From NCBI RefSeq assembly GCF_002995795.1, contig NZ_PVXN01000033.1, positions 1 through 40,109 of the forward strand: a stretch of 40,109 nucleotides of DNA, written 5' to 3'. The notes below the pieces were generated by a model. It searched no databases and was not told the DNA's origin. It was given only the letters and a program-made list of their open reading frames with translations. Made by a program: the position numbers and the translations under genes. Of the stretch, positions 32,032-40,043 are shown one piece after another (the stretch's first letter is position 1; every line of letters begins with the position of its first letter). Source of the DNA: Clostridium thermopalmarium DSM 5974 (GTDB lineage Bacteria > Bacillota > Clostridia > Clostridiales > Clostridiaceae).

Positions 32032-32923
32032 CCATCTTCCCCCTTTCTATCATATCTATAAACGCCTCTATTCTTGTATTAAATCCAGCCTCCCCTGTCT
32101 GCTCATCTACCTTTAAAACAAGAAAAGGAAAATCCCCAATTCTATTCTTTATAAGCTCTATTACTACGGAATCTATACCACAGGCAAAAGAAGATATGTA
32201 TATAATCCCATCTACTTTCTTCTTTGAAAAAAGAGTTGCTGCAGCTCCATATGAATTTCTAGCAAAACTCCAGAAAGGCCTTTTAAAAAGCTTATTTACT
32301 TCCCTATCTATTTCTACTTCTGAAACAAATTCTTCTGTAATAACTCCAGCTCCAAATTTATGAAGCTTTTCTATTAAGTTCATATTTATAAAATTATCAT
32401 ATACATTATATGGATGCCCAAGCAATGCCAATTTTATATCATAACCATCTTCATTTAACCCTTGCTTAAAATTTCCTTGTACCGCTAAGGCTTTTATATA
32501 TGCTGTATCTACTGCATATATATTTCTACATATCATAAGACCTAATTTTTTGCACCAACTATGAAGACTTTTTTCTGAATTTATATACAATGGTAACTCT
32601 GTAATATCAGGCATATCTGGAATGCTGTTTTTTATCATCTCAGGAAGTCCACAGAACTTTGGACATATATATTCCCTATCTCTAATGCACATGATTCTAG
32701 GTACGATTATCAAATCGCATTTATCTTTTATATTATCCACATGACCGTGAAAAATTTTCATTGGAAGACATACTTCATCTACAGCGTATTTTACCCCTTT
32801 ATCTAATATCCTTTTATTTGTGTCTTCAGAAACAATAATCTCTGCTCCTATTTCCTCTAAAAATGTATGAATAAAAGGATAATACTTGTAGTACAGTAAT
32901 CCTTTTGGAATCCCTACTTTCAT
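31985..32923 (-). CDS. 2-hydroxyacyl-CoA dehydratase/activase-related protein (COG3580 type, DUF2229)
   Basis: A 312-residue cytoplasmic protein, first gene of the three-gene unit. It starts KVGIPKGLLYYKYYPFIHTFLEEIG, the DUF2229 signature. Conserved cysteines occur in VDEVCLPMK, RIMCIRDREYICPKFCG and SSFACGID. In many clostridia the ATPase and these two proteins are fused into one very long polypeptide; here they are separate with overlapping ends. The pattern suggests one complex. No acyl-CoA metabolic gene lies nearby, so the substrate is open. The ATG follows GGGAGG. Confidence 0.78.
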   Translation of the reverse strand: MKVGIPKGLLYYKYYPFIHTFLEEIGAEIIVSEDTNKRILDKGVKYAVDEVCLPMKIFHGHVDNIKDKCDLIIVPRIMCIRDREYICPKFCGLPEMIKNSIPDMPDITELPLYINSEKSLHSWCKKLGLMICRNIYAVDTAYIKALAVQGNFKQGLNEDGYDIKLALLGHPYNVYDNFINMNLIEKLHKFGAGVITEEFVSEVEIDREVNKLFKRPFWSFARNSYGAAATLFSKKKVDGIIYISSFACGIDSVVIELIKNRIGDFPFLVLKVDEQTGEAGFNTRIEAFIDMIERGKMVEGNISTYGERIYCS

Positions 32924-33070
32924 ATTTTTCCTCCCTTTTTACAGATATGAACCTACATTTTCCTATTATTGAACAAAATGTTCTAATTTATTCACAAAAA
33001 TAGTATATTAGTAAAATTCATGTGCTTTTTAAATTTTGCATATAAATATTCCCTTATTAGATAAAATATA

Positions 33071-33108
33071 AAAACCTTAACAGGTATCCCTGCTAAGGTT
33101 TTTTATTA
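33071..33108 (-). terminator. Terminator after cstA
   Basis: AAAACCTTAACAGG pairs with CCTGCTAAGGTTTT around a short loop, 20 bases past the cstA stop. T runs occur on both sides. Confidence 0.8.
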
Positions 33109-33127
33109 TAACTATTTTACTTATTTC

Positions 33128-34558
33128 TTATTTATCATAAGCTGGTACTGCTTGCGTATCTCTGCGCTTTGTTCTATATAAAAATACTCCAAATGTTATA
33201 GCCGCAGCTAATAATCCTACTACATTTGACACTAATCCATTGATTCTAAATCCTTCCGGCGCCTGCATTATATAGCTTATACATACAGCTGTCATAAATA
33301 TAGCCGGAATAGTTGATATCCAATGATTCTTATTTGATTTAACTAAATATACAGAACATGCCCAAAGAGTTACCATTGCAAATGCTTGAGTTAACCATCC
33401 CATATATCTCCAAAGAATAGGGAATTGAACAAAAGTTAAGAATACAGATATAACAAACATTGGTACAGCAAGTATTAATCTATTTTTAATCTTATCCTGT
33501 GGGAAATGAATTATATCCCCTAATGCAAGTCTCGCACTTCTAAAAGCAGTATCTCCTGTAGTTATTGGACATGCTACAACTCCAAGTATTGCAAGTACAC
33601 TTCCAACTGGACCTAACAGTGTTCTGGTTATTTCAAATACTGCTCCAGAAGCACCAGACTTGCCAAGTACTACCTTGCCAAGTCCAGGAACTCCATTATA
33701 GAATGCAAGTCCTGCTGCTATCCAGATAAGGGCAATAACCCCTTCTACAATCATAGCCCCGTAAAACGAATGTCTAGCATACTTTTCGGATTTAAGACAT
33801 CTTGCCATCATAGGTGATTGAGTAGCGTGAAATCCAGATATAGCACCACAAGCAATAGTAACAAACATCATAGGCCACATAGGTGTGTTGCTAGGATGTA
33901 GATTAGAAAAGCTTACCTCAGGAATATGGTAACTCTTAAAAATTATTCCTCCTCCAACACCTGCTGCCATTATCAACAAACAAGTGCCAAATATAGGATA
34001 TATCTTCCCAATAATTACATCAATAGGAAGAATAGTTGCTAAGAAATAATAGATAAATATAACTGCTATCCAAAAGTTTCTATCTAAATGTTCTGGAGTT
34101 AACTGTGCTAATAAGTCTGCTGGGCCTGTAACAAATACAACTCCTACAATGATGCAAAAGAAAACTGTTATAACTCTCATTATACTTTGAACTTTTTTTC
34201 CAAGATACATTCCATGTATTTCTGAAAGACTTGCCCCATCATGTCTTAATGAAATCATACCTGATAAATAATCATGAACAGCTCCTCCTAAAACACAACC
34301 TGCTATTACCCATAGAAATGCCACTGGTCCAAACAATGCCCCTTGTAATGCGCCAAATATAGGTCCTAAACCAGCAATATTTAAAAGTTGGATTAAAAAA
34401 ACCTTCCACGTGGGCATAGGAATATAATCGACTCCATCCTGCATTGAATATGCTGGAGTTTCTTTAGAAAAATCTGCCCCAAATTGTTTTTCAACATACT
34501 TAGAGTAAAATAAAAAGCCTGATAAAAGAAGTAATAGCCCAATAATAAAAGTATACAT
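33128..34558 (-). CDS. cstA: Carbon starvation protein CstA family transporter
   Basis: An integral membrane transporter; characterised relatives in E. coli import pyruvate or peptides. The protein has 476 residues with about thirteen to fourteen hydrophobic segments, shorter than E. coli CstA (701) as is common in Firmicutes. Family marks are IAGLGPIFGALQGALFGPVAFLWV, GGAVHDYLSGMISLRHDGASLSEIHG, ISGFHATQSPMMARCLK and CPITTGDTAFRSARLALGD. The ATG is preceded by AAAAAGGGGGC. Upstream are a T-box leader with an isoleucine-type specifier and a cre-like site, so both amino acid supply and carbon state should control it. The substrate is not fixed by sequence. Confidence 0.9.
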   Translation of the reverse strand: MYTFIIGLLLLLSGFLFYSKYVEKQFGADFSKETPAYSMQDGVDYIPMPTWKVFLIQLLNIAGLGPIFGALQGALFGPVAFLWVIAGCVLGGAVHDYLSGMISLRHDGASLSEIHGMYLGKKVQSIMRVITVFFCIIVGVVFVTGPADLLAQLTPEHLDRNFWIAVIFIYYFLATILPIDVIIGKIYPIFGTCLLIMAAGVGGGIIFKSYHIPEVSFSNLHPSNTPMWPMMFVTIACGAISGFHATQSPMMARCLKSEKYARHSFYGAMIVEGVIALIWIAAGLAFYNGVPGLGKVVLGKSGASGAVFEITRTLLGPVGSVLAILGVVACPITTGDTAFRSARLALGDIIHFPQDKIKNRLILAVPMFVISVFLTFVQFPILWRYMGWLTQAFAMVTLWACSVYLVKSNKNHWISTIPAIFMTAVCISYIMQAPEGFRINGLVSNVVGLLAAAITFGVFLYRTKRRDTQAVPAYDK

Positions 34559-34564
34559 AAAATG

Positions 34565-34872
34565 CCCCCTTTTTATATATAAAATTATTTATGCTGCAGT
34601 TATTTTTATAATAATTCCGGACTTATTATAAAAATAACTACAAAAAACCTACTTCTGCCCCAAAAGGGGCGGAAAGTAGGTCCGCGGTACCACCCAAATT
34701 TATCACTCATTTTATCTAACGGCACAAACCGGCTCAGCTTACTGAAATTTCAGCCTACAGCTCAAGGATGATTTTCAGCAACCTTAGTCTATGGACTCTC
34801 ACCTAACTCCATTCTCTGTAAGACATATCTTTGCTTACTCTTTCCTATCATCGCTTTGAATTTTTTAATTTT
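34565..34872 (-). promoter_or_regulatory. T-box riboswitch of cstA, isoleucine-type specifier (ATC)
   Basis: On the minus strand the leader has the Stem I base GATGATAGGAAAGAGTA with the AGTA loop motif. Its 3' side reads GAAA-ATC-ATCCTTGAG, placing the specifier ATC at 34770-34772. The T-box core GGGTGGTACCGCGG is at 34682-34695. A terminator hairpin with CCTACTT...AAGTAGG and GCCCC/GGGGC arms, then TTTTTT, spans 34642-34680. The T-box UGGU pairs with ACCA, fitting the A discriminator of tRNA-Ile. Uncharged tRNA-Ile would favour read-through into cstA. The T-box itself is certain; the amino acid is deduced by alignment to the glyQS leader layout. Confidence 0.9.
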
Positions 34873-34878
34873 GAGAAA

Positions 34879-34907
34879 ATTATATTATTTTTAAAACCCT
34901 CTGTCAA
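34879..34907 (-). promoter_or_regulatory. Predicted cstA promoter
   Basis: Perfect TTGACA (34902-34907) and TATAAT (34879-34884) are separated by 17 bases on the minus strand. Transcription starts near 34872, at the beginning of the T-box leader. Confidence 0.75.
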
Positions 34908-34923
34908 CTCTTTTAATCAAATC

Positions 34924-34937
34924 TGTAAATGTTTACT
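34924..34937. promoter_or_regulatory. cre-like site upstream of the cstA promoter
   Basis: TGTAAATGTTTACT differs by one end base from the site before glpK (616-629). It is centred about 58 bases before the predicted cstA start, upstream of the -35. That placement goes with CcpA activation in known cases such as Bacillus ackA. It is just past the stop of the DUF488 gene. Confidence 0.55.
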
Positions 34938-34947
34938 ATTATTTTTT

Positions 34948-35565
34948 CTAAACTATGTTTTTAAGTTCTTTCCACTTCCTTCGGTATCCCTCTTCTATAA
35001 CCTTCCTTTTCACTTCCTTTTCAGATATATTATCGTAATCATCATTATCTAGCACTTCTTGAAGAGTTAAATAAATTATATCTTCCTTTAAATTCGGTTC
35101 ATAGGTTACAAAGATTTCTTCTTCTATCCTCTCTTGTGTCTTTGATTTACTCTCATCAATTATATGCTCTACCTTAACTCCATTACTCTTTAAAGCATAT
35201 CCTAAAAGAATGCTTCTATGACAGTTAAATGGATTTCTCTCTGAACACATAAGCACAATATTATGTCCTCGCCTAATTCCTTCTACTATTTTACGTATAC
35301 CTTTCTTAAACATATCTTCCTTTATTATATTATCGAAATTTGACCTTTTCCTTCTATTACCTAATTCTTCTCCCATATACATATAGTTAATACCTGATTG
35401 CTTTATAGCTTTTTCTAATATCTCTCTATCAAAAGCTCTTGTATAATTATTATTACTGTAAGGATTACTTCTAACATCCATTACACAATCAATTCCATAA
35501 CTTCTTATTATTTCTATAAAATCTTCTAACTTTCTTGTTGAATGTCCAATAGTATAGCATGTCAT
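34948..35565 (-). CDS. DUF488 family protein
   Basis: A 205-residue cytoplasmic protein from the ATG at 35563-35565, with GGGGGATA upstream; an ATG five codons earlier overlaps that site. It starts TCYTIGHSTRKLEDFIEII and has VMDVRSNPYS, YMYMGEELGNRR and MCSERNPFNCHRSIL, the DUF488 pattern with the conserved Cys-x5-Cys-His-Arg. The C-terminus is acidic and then basic. The family's biochemistry is unknown. It lies 29 bases after the large helicase gene on the same strand, so both are probably one transcript. Such pairing suggests a shared nucleic-acid role, but this is inference. Confidence 0.82.
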   Translation of the reverse strand: MTCYTIGHSTRKLEDFIEIIRSYGIDCVMDVRSNPYSNNNYTRAFDREILEKAIKQSGINYMYMGEELGNRRKRSNFDNIIKEDMFKKGIRKIVEGIRRGHNIVLMCSERNPFNCHRSILLGYALKSNGVKVEHIIDESKSKTQERIEEEIFVTYEPNLKEDIIYLTLQEVLDNDDYDNISEKEVKRKVIEEGYRRKWKELKNIV

Positions 35566-35594
35566 TTGTATATCCCCCATTTATGAACATATTT

Positions 35595-38500
35595 TTACGC
35601 AATTCTGTATACGTTATTCTTTATTAGCTTATTCTCTTTTTGATTAAACTTTATACAGTATTTTAATAGTTTTGCTCTTACACAATCCTGCTTTAAATCC
35701 TCCAGATCTACAGAATGGAATAGCCACATTTGCTTTCTTGCTCTGCTTGCTGCTAAACTAAACCTTCTTACATCCCCTTCCTTAGTTAAAGCTGCAAATT
35801 TAACATTGTTAGCAATAACCATAGATAAAAAAATTACATCTCTTTCATCTCCTTGAAATAAATAAGGACTGCCGCAAATAATTTTTCTACTTATAATTTC
35901 CTTTTCACTGATTCTCTGCTCTATTAATTTCCTTATTACCTCACTTTGAGCATCTCCTAAAAGAGAAATTACTCCCATAGTCATTCCATCATATTTTGGA
36001 TTTTTACAGCATTCTTCTATTTTATCTACCAGGCTTTCAGCCTCTTTTATATTTATATTTTTTATCTTATCCCTTTCCCCTTCAACCTTTACTGTCTTAA
36101 CTGCACCTCCTAGAAATTCATTTTTAAAGAAGTTTATTGGGGATAAGATTTGATCTGAGTAATACACCTTATTACTAAATCCTATTATCTCTGGTAAAGA
36201 TCTAAAATTTTCTCTTAATACAACTCTTGATGGGAACACTCTAAATGCTGTACTGTGAATGCTTGTCCATATATCAAACCACTCTGAATGAGGTATTCCA
36301 TGCAAATATTTATCTATAAGCTGCTGAACTTCTTTTCTGATATTTTCTGAGGTTTCACGATTGATTTGTCTATTATCTCCAACTATTACTGCCTTTTTGG
36401 CTCTAATCAATGCTGATATAGCAAAAATATTGCTTTCATTGCCATCTTCTATTATTACTACATCAAATGGTTCTTGGGATAGATCGAAATTTTCTATAAC
36501 CTTATTAATAGGCATAATCCATACAGACATGAAATTTTTAAAATTGTCTATTTCCTTTTTAGCTAGCTTTATATAATTACTTTTAGCTTTTCCAGAAGAA
36601 GTCTCAATCCTTCTTACAGCTTCTTTCCAAGCATACAAACTTCTTTTTTCGCTTTCTCCTATTTTACTTAAGGTATTAAACCATGCTTTTTTCTCTACTA
36701 AACCTTTTACTAAACAAGCTTCTTTCTTCTTTTCTAAGTTTATATTCTTTTTAATATTTTCAACTTGGAACTTTTTAAGTTCCTCTTCTAAAAGATTGGA
36801 AAGCTGCCTCCAGGACCAAGCTATGCTGAAATTTTTATATTTTGTGAGCATATTTAATCTATCTTCTTCATTCAATAGTCTTTGTACTAATTTTGGGCAT
36901 CTTTTATTTACTTTCTCTAATAAATACTCTAGCTCTCTAATGTTTGGCGCTATTTCCTTAAGCCTATGAATTTTCTTATAGGATTGTCTTAATAACAAAG
37001 TATCCATATTGCGAAGAGCCTTTACTATTTCTTCAAAGCCTTTTACATTTGAAATAAGTTTTTCAATATTTCCTATATAGCTCTTTAAATTCTCATATTC
37101 GCTTATATACCTTATACTTAAAACCCCATATTGTAACTTGAAGTAAGTATCTATGTTATACCAATCCACTTCATCCAAAAATACAATTTTGCCCATTAAA
37201 TTCACTATTTTTTCTTTAATCTTCTTATCCCAATTTATAATCACATCTATTTTATTTATATCATCTTCTAAGTTTGTTAAAACATTCAAATTTATATCCT
37301 CTATTTGTTCAGCTCCATACTCAGACATTGAATTATTCCATAGATTTTTCATGCTCTCTTCAACAGAACGCTGCTCTATATATAATTTAGCTATCTTAGC
37401 CTGCTCCTTAGACTCTATTTTCTTTCCGTCCACTCGGCACTTGTTCAAAATATCTTGACATTGACTGTGGAAAAGCTTAAATAACTTTCCTACTCTACCT
37501 TTTTGTTCATATTGATTATATATAACATTAAATTCATCAACTAATACATTAACATCCATATCTTTAGGAATTTCAACACTATGACCACTTATTTCTTTTG
37601 CAATACTTCCTATTTTCTTTATATAATAATTAGTTTTTAATATTGTTTGCTGAAGAACCGTCTTAACTGTTTCACCTTTTTTTGTACATTCTAAAATATT
37701 TTGAATCCAACTGTCTTTTATATCTTCTAAAAATCTCTGTGTACTTTCTAACAACCTAATAATGTAATCATAATCGTAGTCAGAATTATAAGATATACAC
37801 CAGTTTTTTACAGCTTTCTTATAACCTATATAATTTCTTCGTATATCCATTATTCTTTGAATTTTAGCAACTAATTCATCGCAAGGAGGTATATTATAAA
37901 GAATAGGTCCCATCTCATTAAATTGATATATCTCTTCTTTGCTTATAGTGCTTATAAGATAAACTAATCTGGAAAACTTAGCATCTGTTAAAAGTGGTTT
38001 TTCATTATAATTTATATTATCTTCTATCCAGGAGTATTGACTTTCATTTTCTTCAAGCCAAACCTTTACACCTAATAATTTATACTTCTTGCCGCAATAT
38101 TGTATCTCTTTATCCCAAATAGCCATTGCTTGTTCTAAATCCTGATTTAACAACTGATGTTTGCTTTTACATTCCATTAAACTTCTTACAGTGTTTTTTA
38201 TATCCTTATCTAAGTTTTCTAAATCAGTATCTAATCTTTCTGTTACCTTATCTATTGAAGTATCAAGATCCTTTATACAATCTGTATCACCTTGAATTAC
38301 ACTTGCACATAAAGGTCTTATTTCTTTTGGTATTCTGTCAAGCAATATTCTAAGAGGCTTAGCTCTTTCACTTGTGACCAAAATCCTTTTATTATGAGCT
38401 AGCAGATGACAAATTAAATTTATTATAGAATGTGTTTTTCCCGTTCCTGTGGGCCCTTCTACTACAACTCCAAAGCCTTCTGCTAATTTTCTTGCAATTT

Positions 38501-38759
38501 CTTTTTGTTCATCATTATGTTCAAGAGGATATAATATGTTCTGCGCTGTATTTTCCCATTCTTCTACATTCGTCATATCTTTATCTACATAACTCTCGTC
38601 AACTAAAGCTTGTATTGATGAAGGAATATACCCTCCTGTACTCATTTTATTTGAAATTCTTTTAAGCTCTTGGCTCCAAATTTTTTCATTTTTTTGAGTA
38701 AGTTTTCGTACACTCGTAAGATAGGAAACTAGCTTAAGTAGCTTTTCTTCAGTATCCAT
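35595..38759 (-). CDS. Large SF1 (Upf1-like) helicase/ATPase with long coiled-coil insertion
   Basis: A protein of 1054 residues from the ATG at 38757-38759 (GGGAGG upstream; a GTG two codons earlier is too close to that site). Walker A GPTGTGKTHS lies near 102-111. About 600 charged residues, probably coiled coil, then separate it from the rest. Motif II reads FDVVIIEDGNES (Glu771-Asp772), where the family normally has Asp-Glu. Then come VIVGDNRQ, RENFRSLPEIIGFSNKVYY, a helicase-C segment FQGDERDVIFLSM and AASRARKQMWLF (motif VI). It is co-oriented with the DUF488 gene. Helicase fold is clear; whether it unwinds RNA or DNA, or is a defence ATPase, cannot be told. Confidence 0.8.
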   Translation of the reverse strand: MDTEEKLLKLVSYLTSVRKLTQKNEKIWSQELKRISNKMSTGGYIPSSIQALVDESYVDKDMTNVEEWENTAQNILYPLEHNDEQKEIARKLAEGFGVVVEGPTGTGKTHSIINLICHLLAHNKRILVTSERAKPLRILLDRIPKEIRPLCASVIQGDTDCIKDLDTSIDKVTERLDTDLENLDKDIKNTVRSLMECKSKHQLLNQDLEQAMAIWDKEIQYCGKKYKLLGVKVWLEENESQYSWIEDNINYNEKPLLTDAKFSRLVYLISTISKEEIYQFNEMGPILYNIPPCDELVAKIQRIMDIRRNYIGYKKAVKNWCISYNSDYDYDYIIRLLESTQRFLEDIKDSWIQNILECTKKGETVKTVLQQTILKTNYYIKKIGSIAKEISGHSVEIPKDMDVNVLVDEFNVIYNQYEQKGRVGKLFKLFHSQCQDILNKCRVDGKKIESKEQAKIAKLYIEQRSVEESMKNLWNNSMSEYGAEQIEDINLNVLTNLEDDINKIDVIINWDKKIKEKIVNLMGKIVFLDEVDWYNIDTYFKLQYGVLSIRYISEYENLKSYIGNIEKLISNVKGFEEIVKALRNMDTLLLRQSYKKIHRLKEIAPNIRELEYLLEKVNKRCPKLVQRLLNEEDRLNMLTKYKNFSIAWSWRQLSNLLEEELKKFQVENIKKNINLEKKKEACLVKGLVEKKAWFNTLSKIGESEKRSLYAWKEAVRRIETSSGKAKSNYIKLAKKEIDNFKNFMSVWIMPINKVIENFDLSQEPFDVVIIEDGNESNIFAISALIRAKKAVIVGDNRQINRETSENIRKEVQQLIDKYLHGIPHSEWFDIWTSIHSTAFRVFPSRVVLRENFRSLPEIIGFSNKVYYSDQILSPINFFKNEFLGGAVKTVKVEGERDKIKNINIKEAESLVDKIEECCKNPKYDGMTMGVISLLGDAQSEVIRKLIEQRISEKEIISRKIICGSPYLFQGDERDVIFLSMVIANNVKFAALTKEGDVRRFSLAASRARKQMWLFHSVDLEDLKQDCVRAKLLKYCIKFNQKENKLIKNNVYRIA

Positions 38760-38830
38760 AGGCACACCTCCCTACGTTAGCAGTTTACATTTGATTTTAT
38801 TTTTTACATTTTTTACCTTAAACACCTATG

Positions 38831-38839
38831 ATTATACCA
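38831..38839 (-). promoter_or_regulatory. Predicted extended -10 promoter of the helicase unit
   Basis: TGGTATAAT on the minus strand (TG-N-TATAAT) lies 72 bases before the helicase start. I see no convincing -35, which extended -10 promoters can lack. Confidence 0.45.
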
Positions 38840-38861
38840 TATAATTCCATAAATGGGTAGA

Positions 38862-38893
38862 AAAAAAATGTATGCCTTTTCGACATACATTTT
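38862..38893 (-). terminator. Terminator after the ccpA-type gene
   Basis: AAAATGTATG (38865-38874) pairs with CATACATTTT (38884-38893) around a nine-base loop and ends in T residues on the minus strand. It separates ccpA from the helicase unit. Confidence 0.8.
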
Positions 38894-38896
38894 TAT

Positions 38897-39901
38897 CTAC
38901 TTACAAGAATCTCTTTCAACTAATTTATATGGTAAAATAAATAATTTTTTATCAATAGGTTGATTATTTATTTTCTTTATGAGCATTCTAGTAGCTACAG
39001 AGCCCATATCATATAGTGGTTGAGCTATTGTTGTAAGCCTTGGATAGAAAAATTCTGCACCATAAGTATCATTAAATCCAATAACATCAACATCTTCTGG
39101 AACCTTTATGCCATTATCTCTTAGGGAATTTATTGCTCCCATGGCAAGGTCATCATTTGCACAAAATAGCGCATCTATATCCTTAGTCTTACTTAATATA
39201 GAATTCATTGCCTTATATCCATCTTCCGCTTTTAATGAATACTTGCAAAAGTATACTATATCTTCATTATAAGAAATATTATTTTTCTCAAGAGCATCTT
39301 TATATCCATAATATCTTATAGCACTAGCATTTACAGCATCCACATCTGTTCCTATATATGCTATCTTTTTATTTCCCTTTTCAATCAAATAATTTACTGC
39401 ATCTATGGCAGCCTGTTTATTATCTATTATTACACTTGGATATTCAGTCTCTCTTCCATTAGTTTCAATCAATACTATTGGCATATTACTGTCTTTTATA
39501 GTCTTCATTACTGTAGATTCTAAAGAGTTACTTATATATATAACTCCATCTACCATCTTTTCTCCTAGAACCCTAAAATACTCCAACTCCTTTTCAGGAT
39601 CTAAATCTGTATTGCAAAGTATTATATTATATTCATAAATATTGGATACATCCTCTGCTCCTCTAACTATCTCAGGATACATAGAATTTGAAATATCCGG
39701 TATTATTATACCTATTGTTTTGGTTTTCTGCGTTTTTAAACTTCTTGCCACTATATTTGGTCTATAGTCTAACTTTTTTATAGCTTCTAAAACTTTTTTC
39801 TTAGTCTCCTCATTAACTACATCTATATTATTTAAAACTCTCGATACTGTGGCAATGGATACGTTTGCTTCTTTAGCTACATCCTTTATTGAAGCTGCCA
39901 T
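38897..39901 (-). CDS. ccpA: LacI-family regulator, probably catabolite control protein A
   Basis: A 334-residue transcription factor, usual length for CcpA. The LacI helix-turn-helix opens the protein (SIKDVAKEANVSIATVSRVLN), followed by the hinge helix RPNIVARSLKTQKTKTIGIIIPDIS. The periplasmic-binding-like core has DGVIYISNSL, ALFCANDDLAMGA and DVIGFNDTYGAEFFYPRLTTI. The MAASIKDVAKEA start and NIVARSLKT hinge are what I would expect of clostridial CcpA. There is no sugar operon next to it, which also favours a global role. Candidate targets in the window are the cre-like boxes at glpF, glpK and cstA. A different LacI paralog cannot be excluded. The ATG follows AGGAG. Confidence 0.78.
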   Translation of the reverse strand: MAASIKDVAKEANVSIATVSRVLNNIDVVNEETKKKVLEAIKKLDYRPNIVARSLKTQKTKTIGIIIPDISNSMYPEIVRGAEDVSNIYEYNIILCNTDLDPEKELEYFRVLGEKMVDGVIYISNSLESTVMKTIKDSNMPIVLIETNGRETEYPSVIIDNKQAAIDAVNYLIEKGNKKIAYIGTDVDAVNASAIRYYGYKDALEKNNISYNEDIVYFCKYSLKAEDGYKAMNSILSKTKDIDALFCANDDLAMGAINSLRDNGIKVPEDVDVIGFNDTYGAEFFYPRLTTIAQPLYDMGSVATRMLIKKINNQPIDKKLFILPYKLVERDSCK

Positions 39902-39936
39902 TCTACCAACTCCTACTTTATTATATTTTACTATCT

Positions 39937-39966
39937 ATTATACAATAGAAATTATTTAAAATACAA
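39937..39966 (-). promoter_or_regulatory. Predicted ccpA promoter
   Basis: TTGTAT (39961-39966) and TATAAT (39937-39942) are separated by 18 bases on the minus strand, 36 bases before the start codon. Confidence 0.5.
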
Positions 39967-39995
39967 GTTATATAATTATTTCTCAGAGATTTCGC

Positions 39996-40043
39996 ATCTA
40001 ATTTCCAGTAAAGCTTTTTTCTTTATAGGAAATTAGATTTTTT
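39996..40043 (+). terminator. Hairpin with T run at the right edge
   Basis: ATCTAATTTCC (39996-40006) pairs with GGAAATTAGAT (40028-40038) and is followed by T residues on the plus strand. It would end a plus-strand transcript, yet no plus-strand gene is seen before it. On the minus strand it lies in the upstream region of ccpA. Confidence 0.5.

Noticed and set aside
34642-34740. tRNA-like stretch near GGTACCGCGG
   Set aside because: It is the T-box core and terminator of the cstA leader. No cloverleaf with acceptor and anticodon arms can be built.
38780-38795. GTTTACATTT as a cre-like box before the helicase gene
   Set aside because: Only one half of the palindrome is present.
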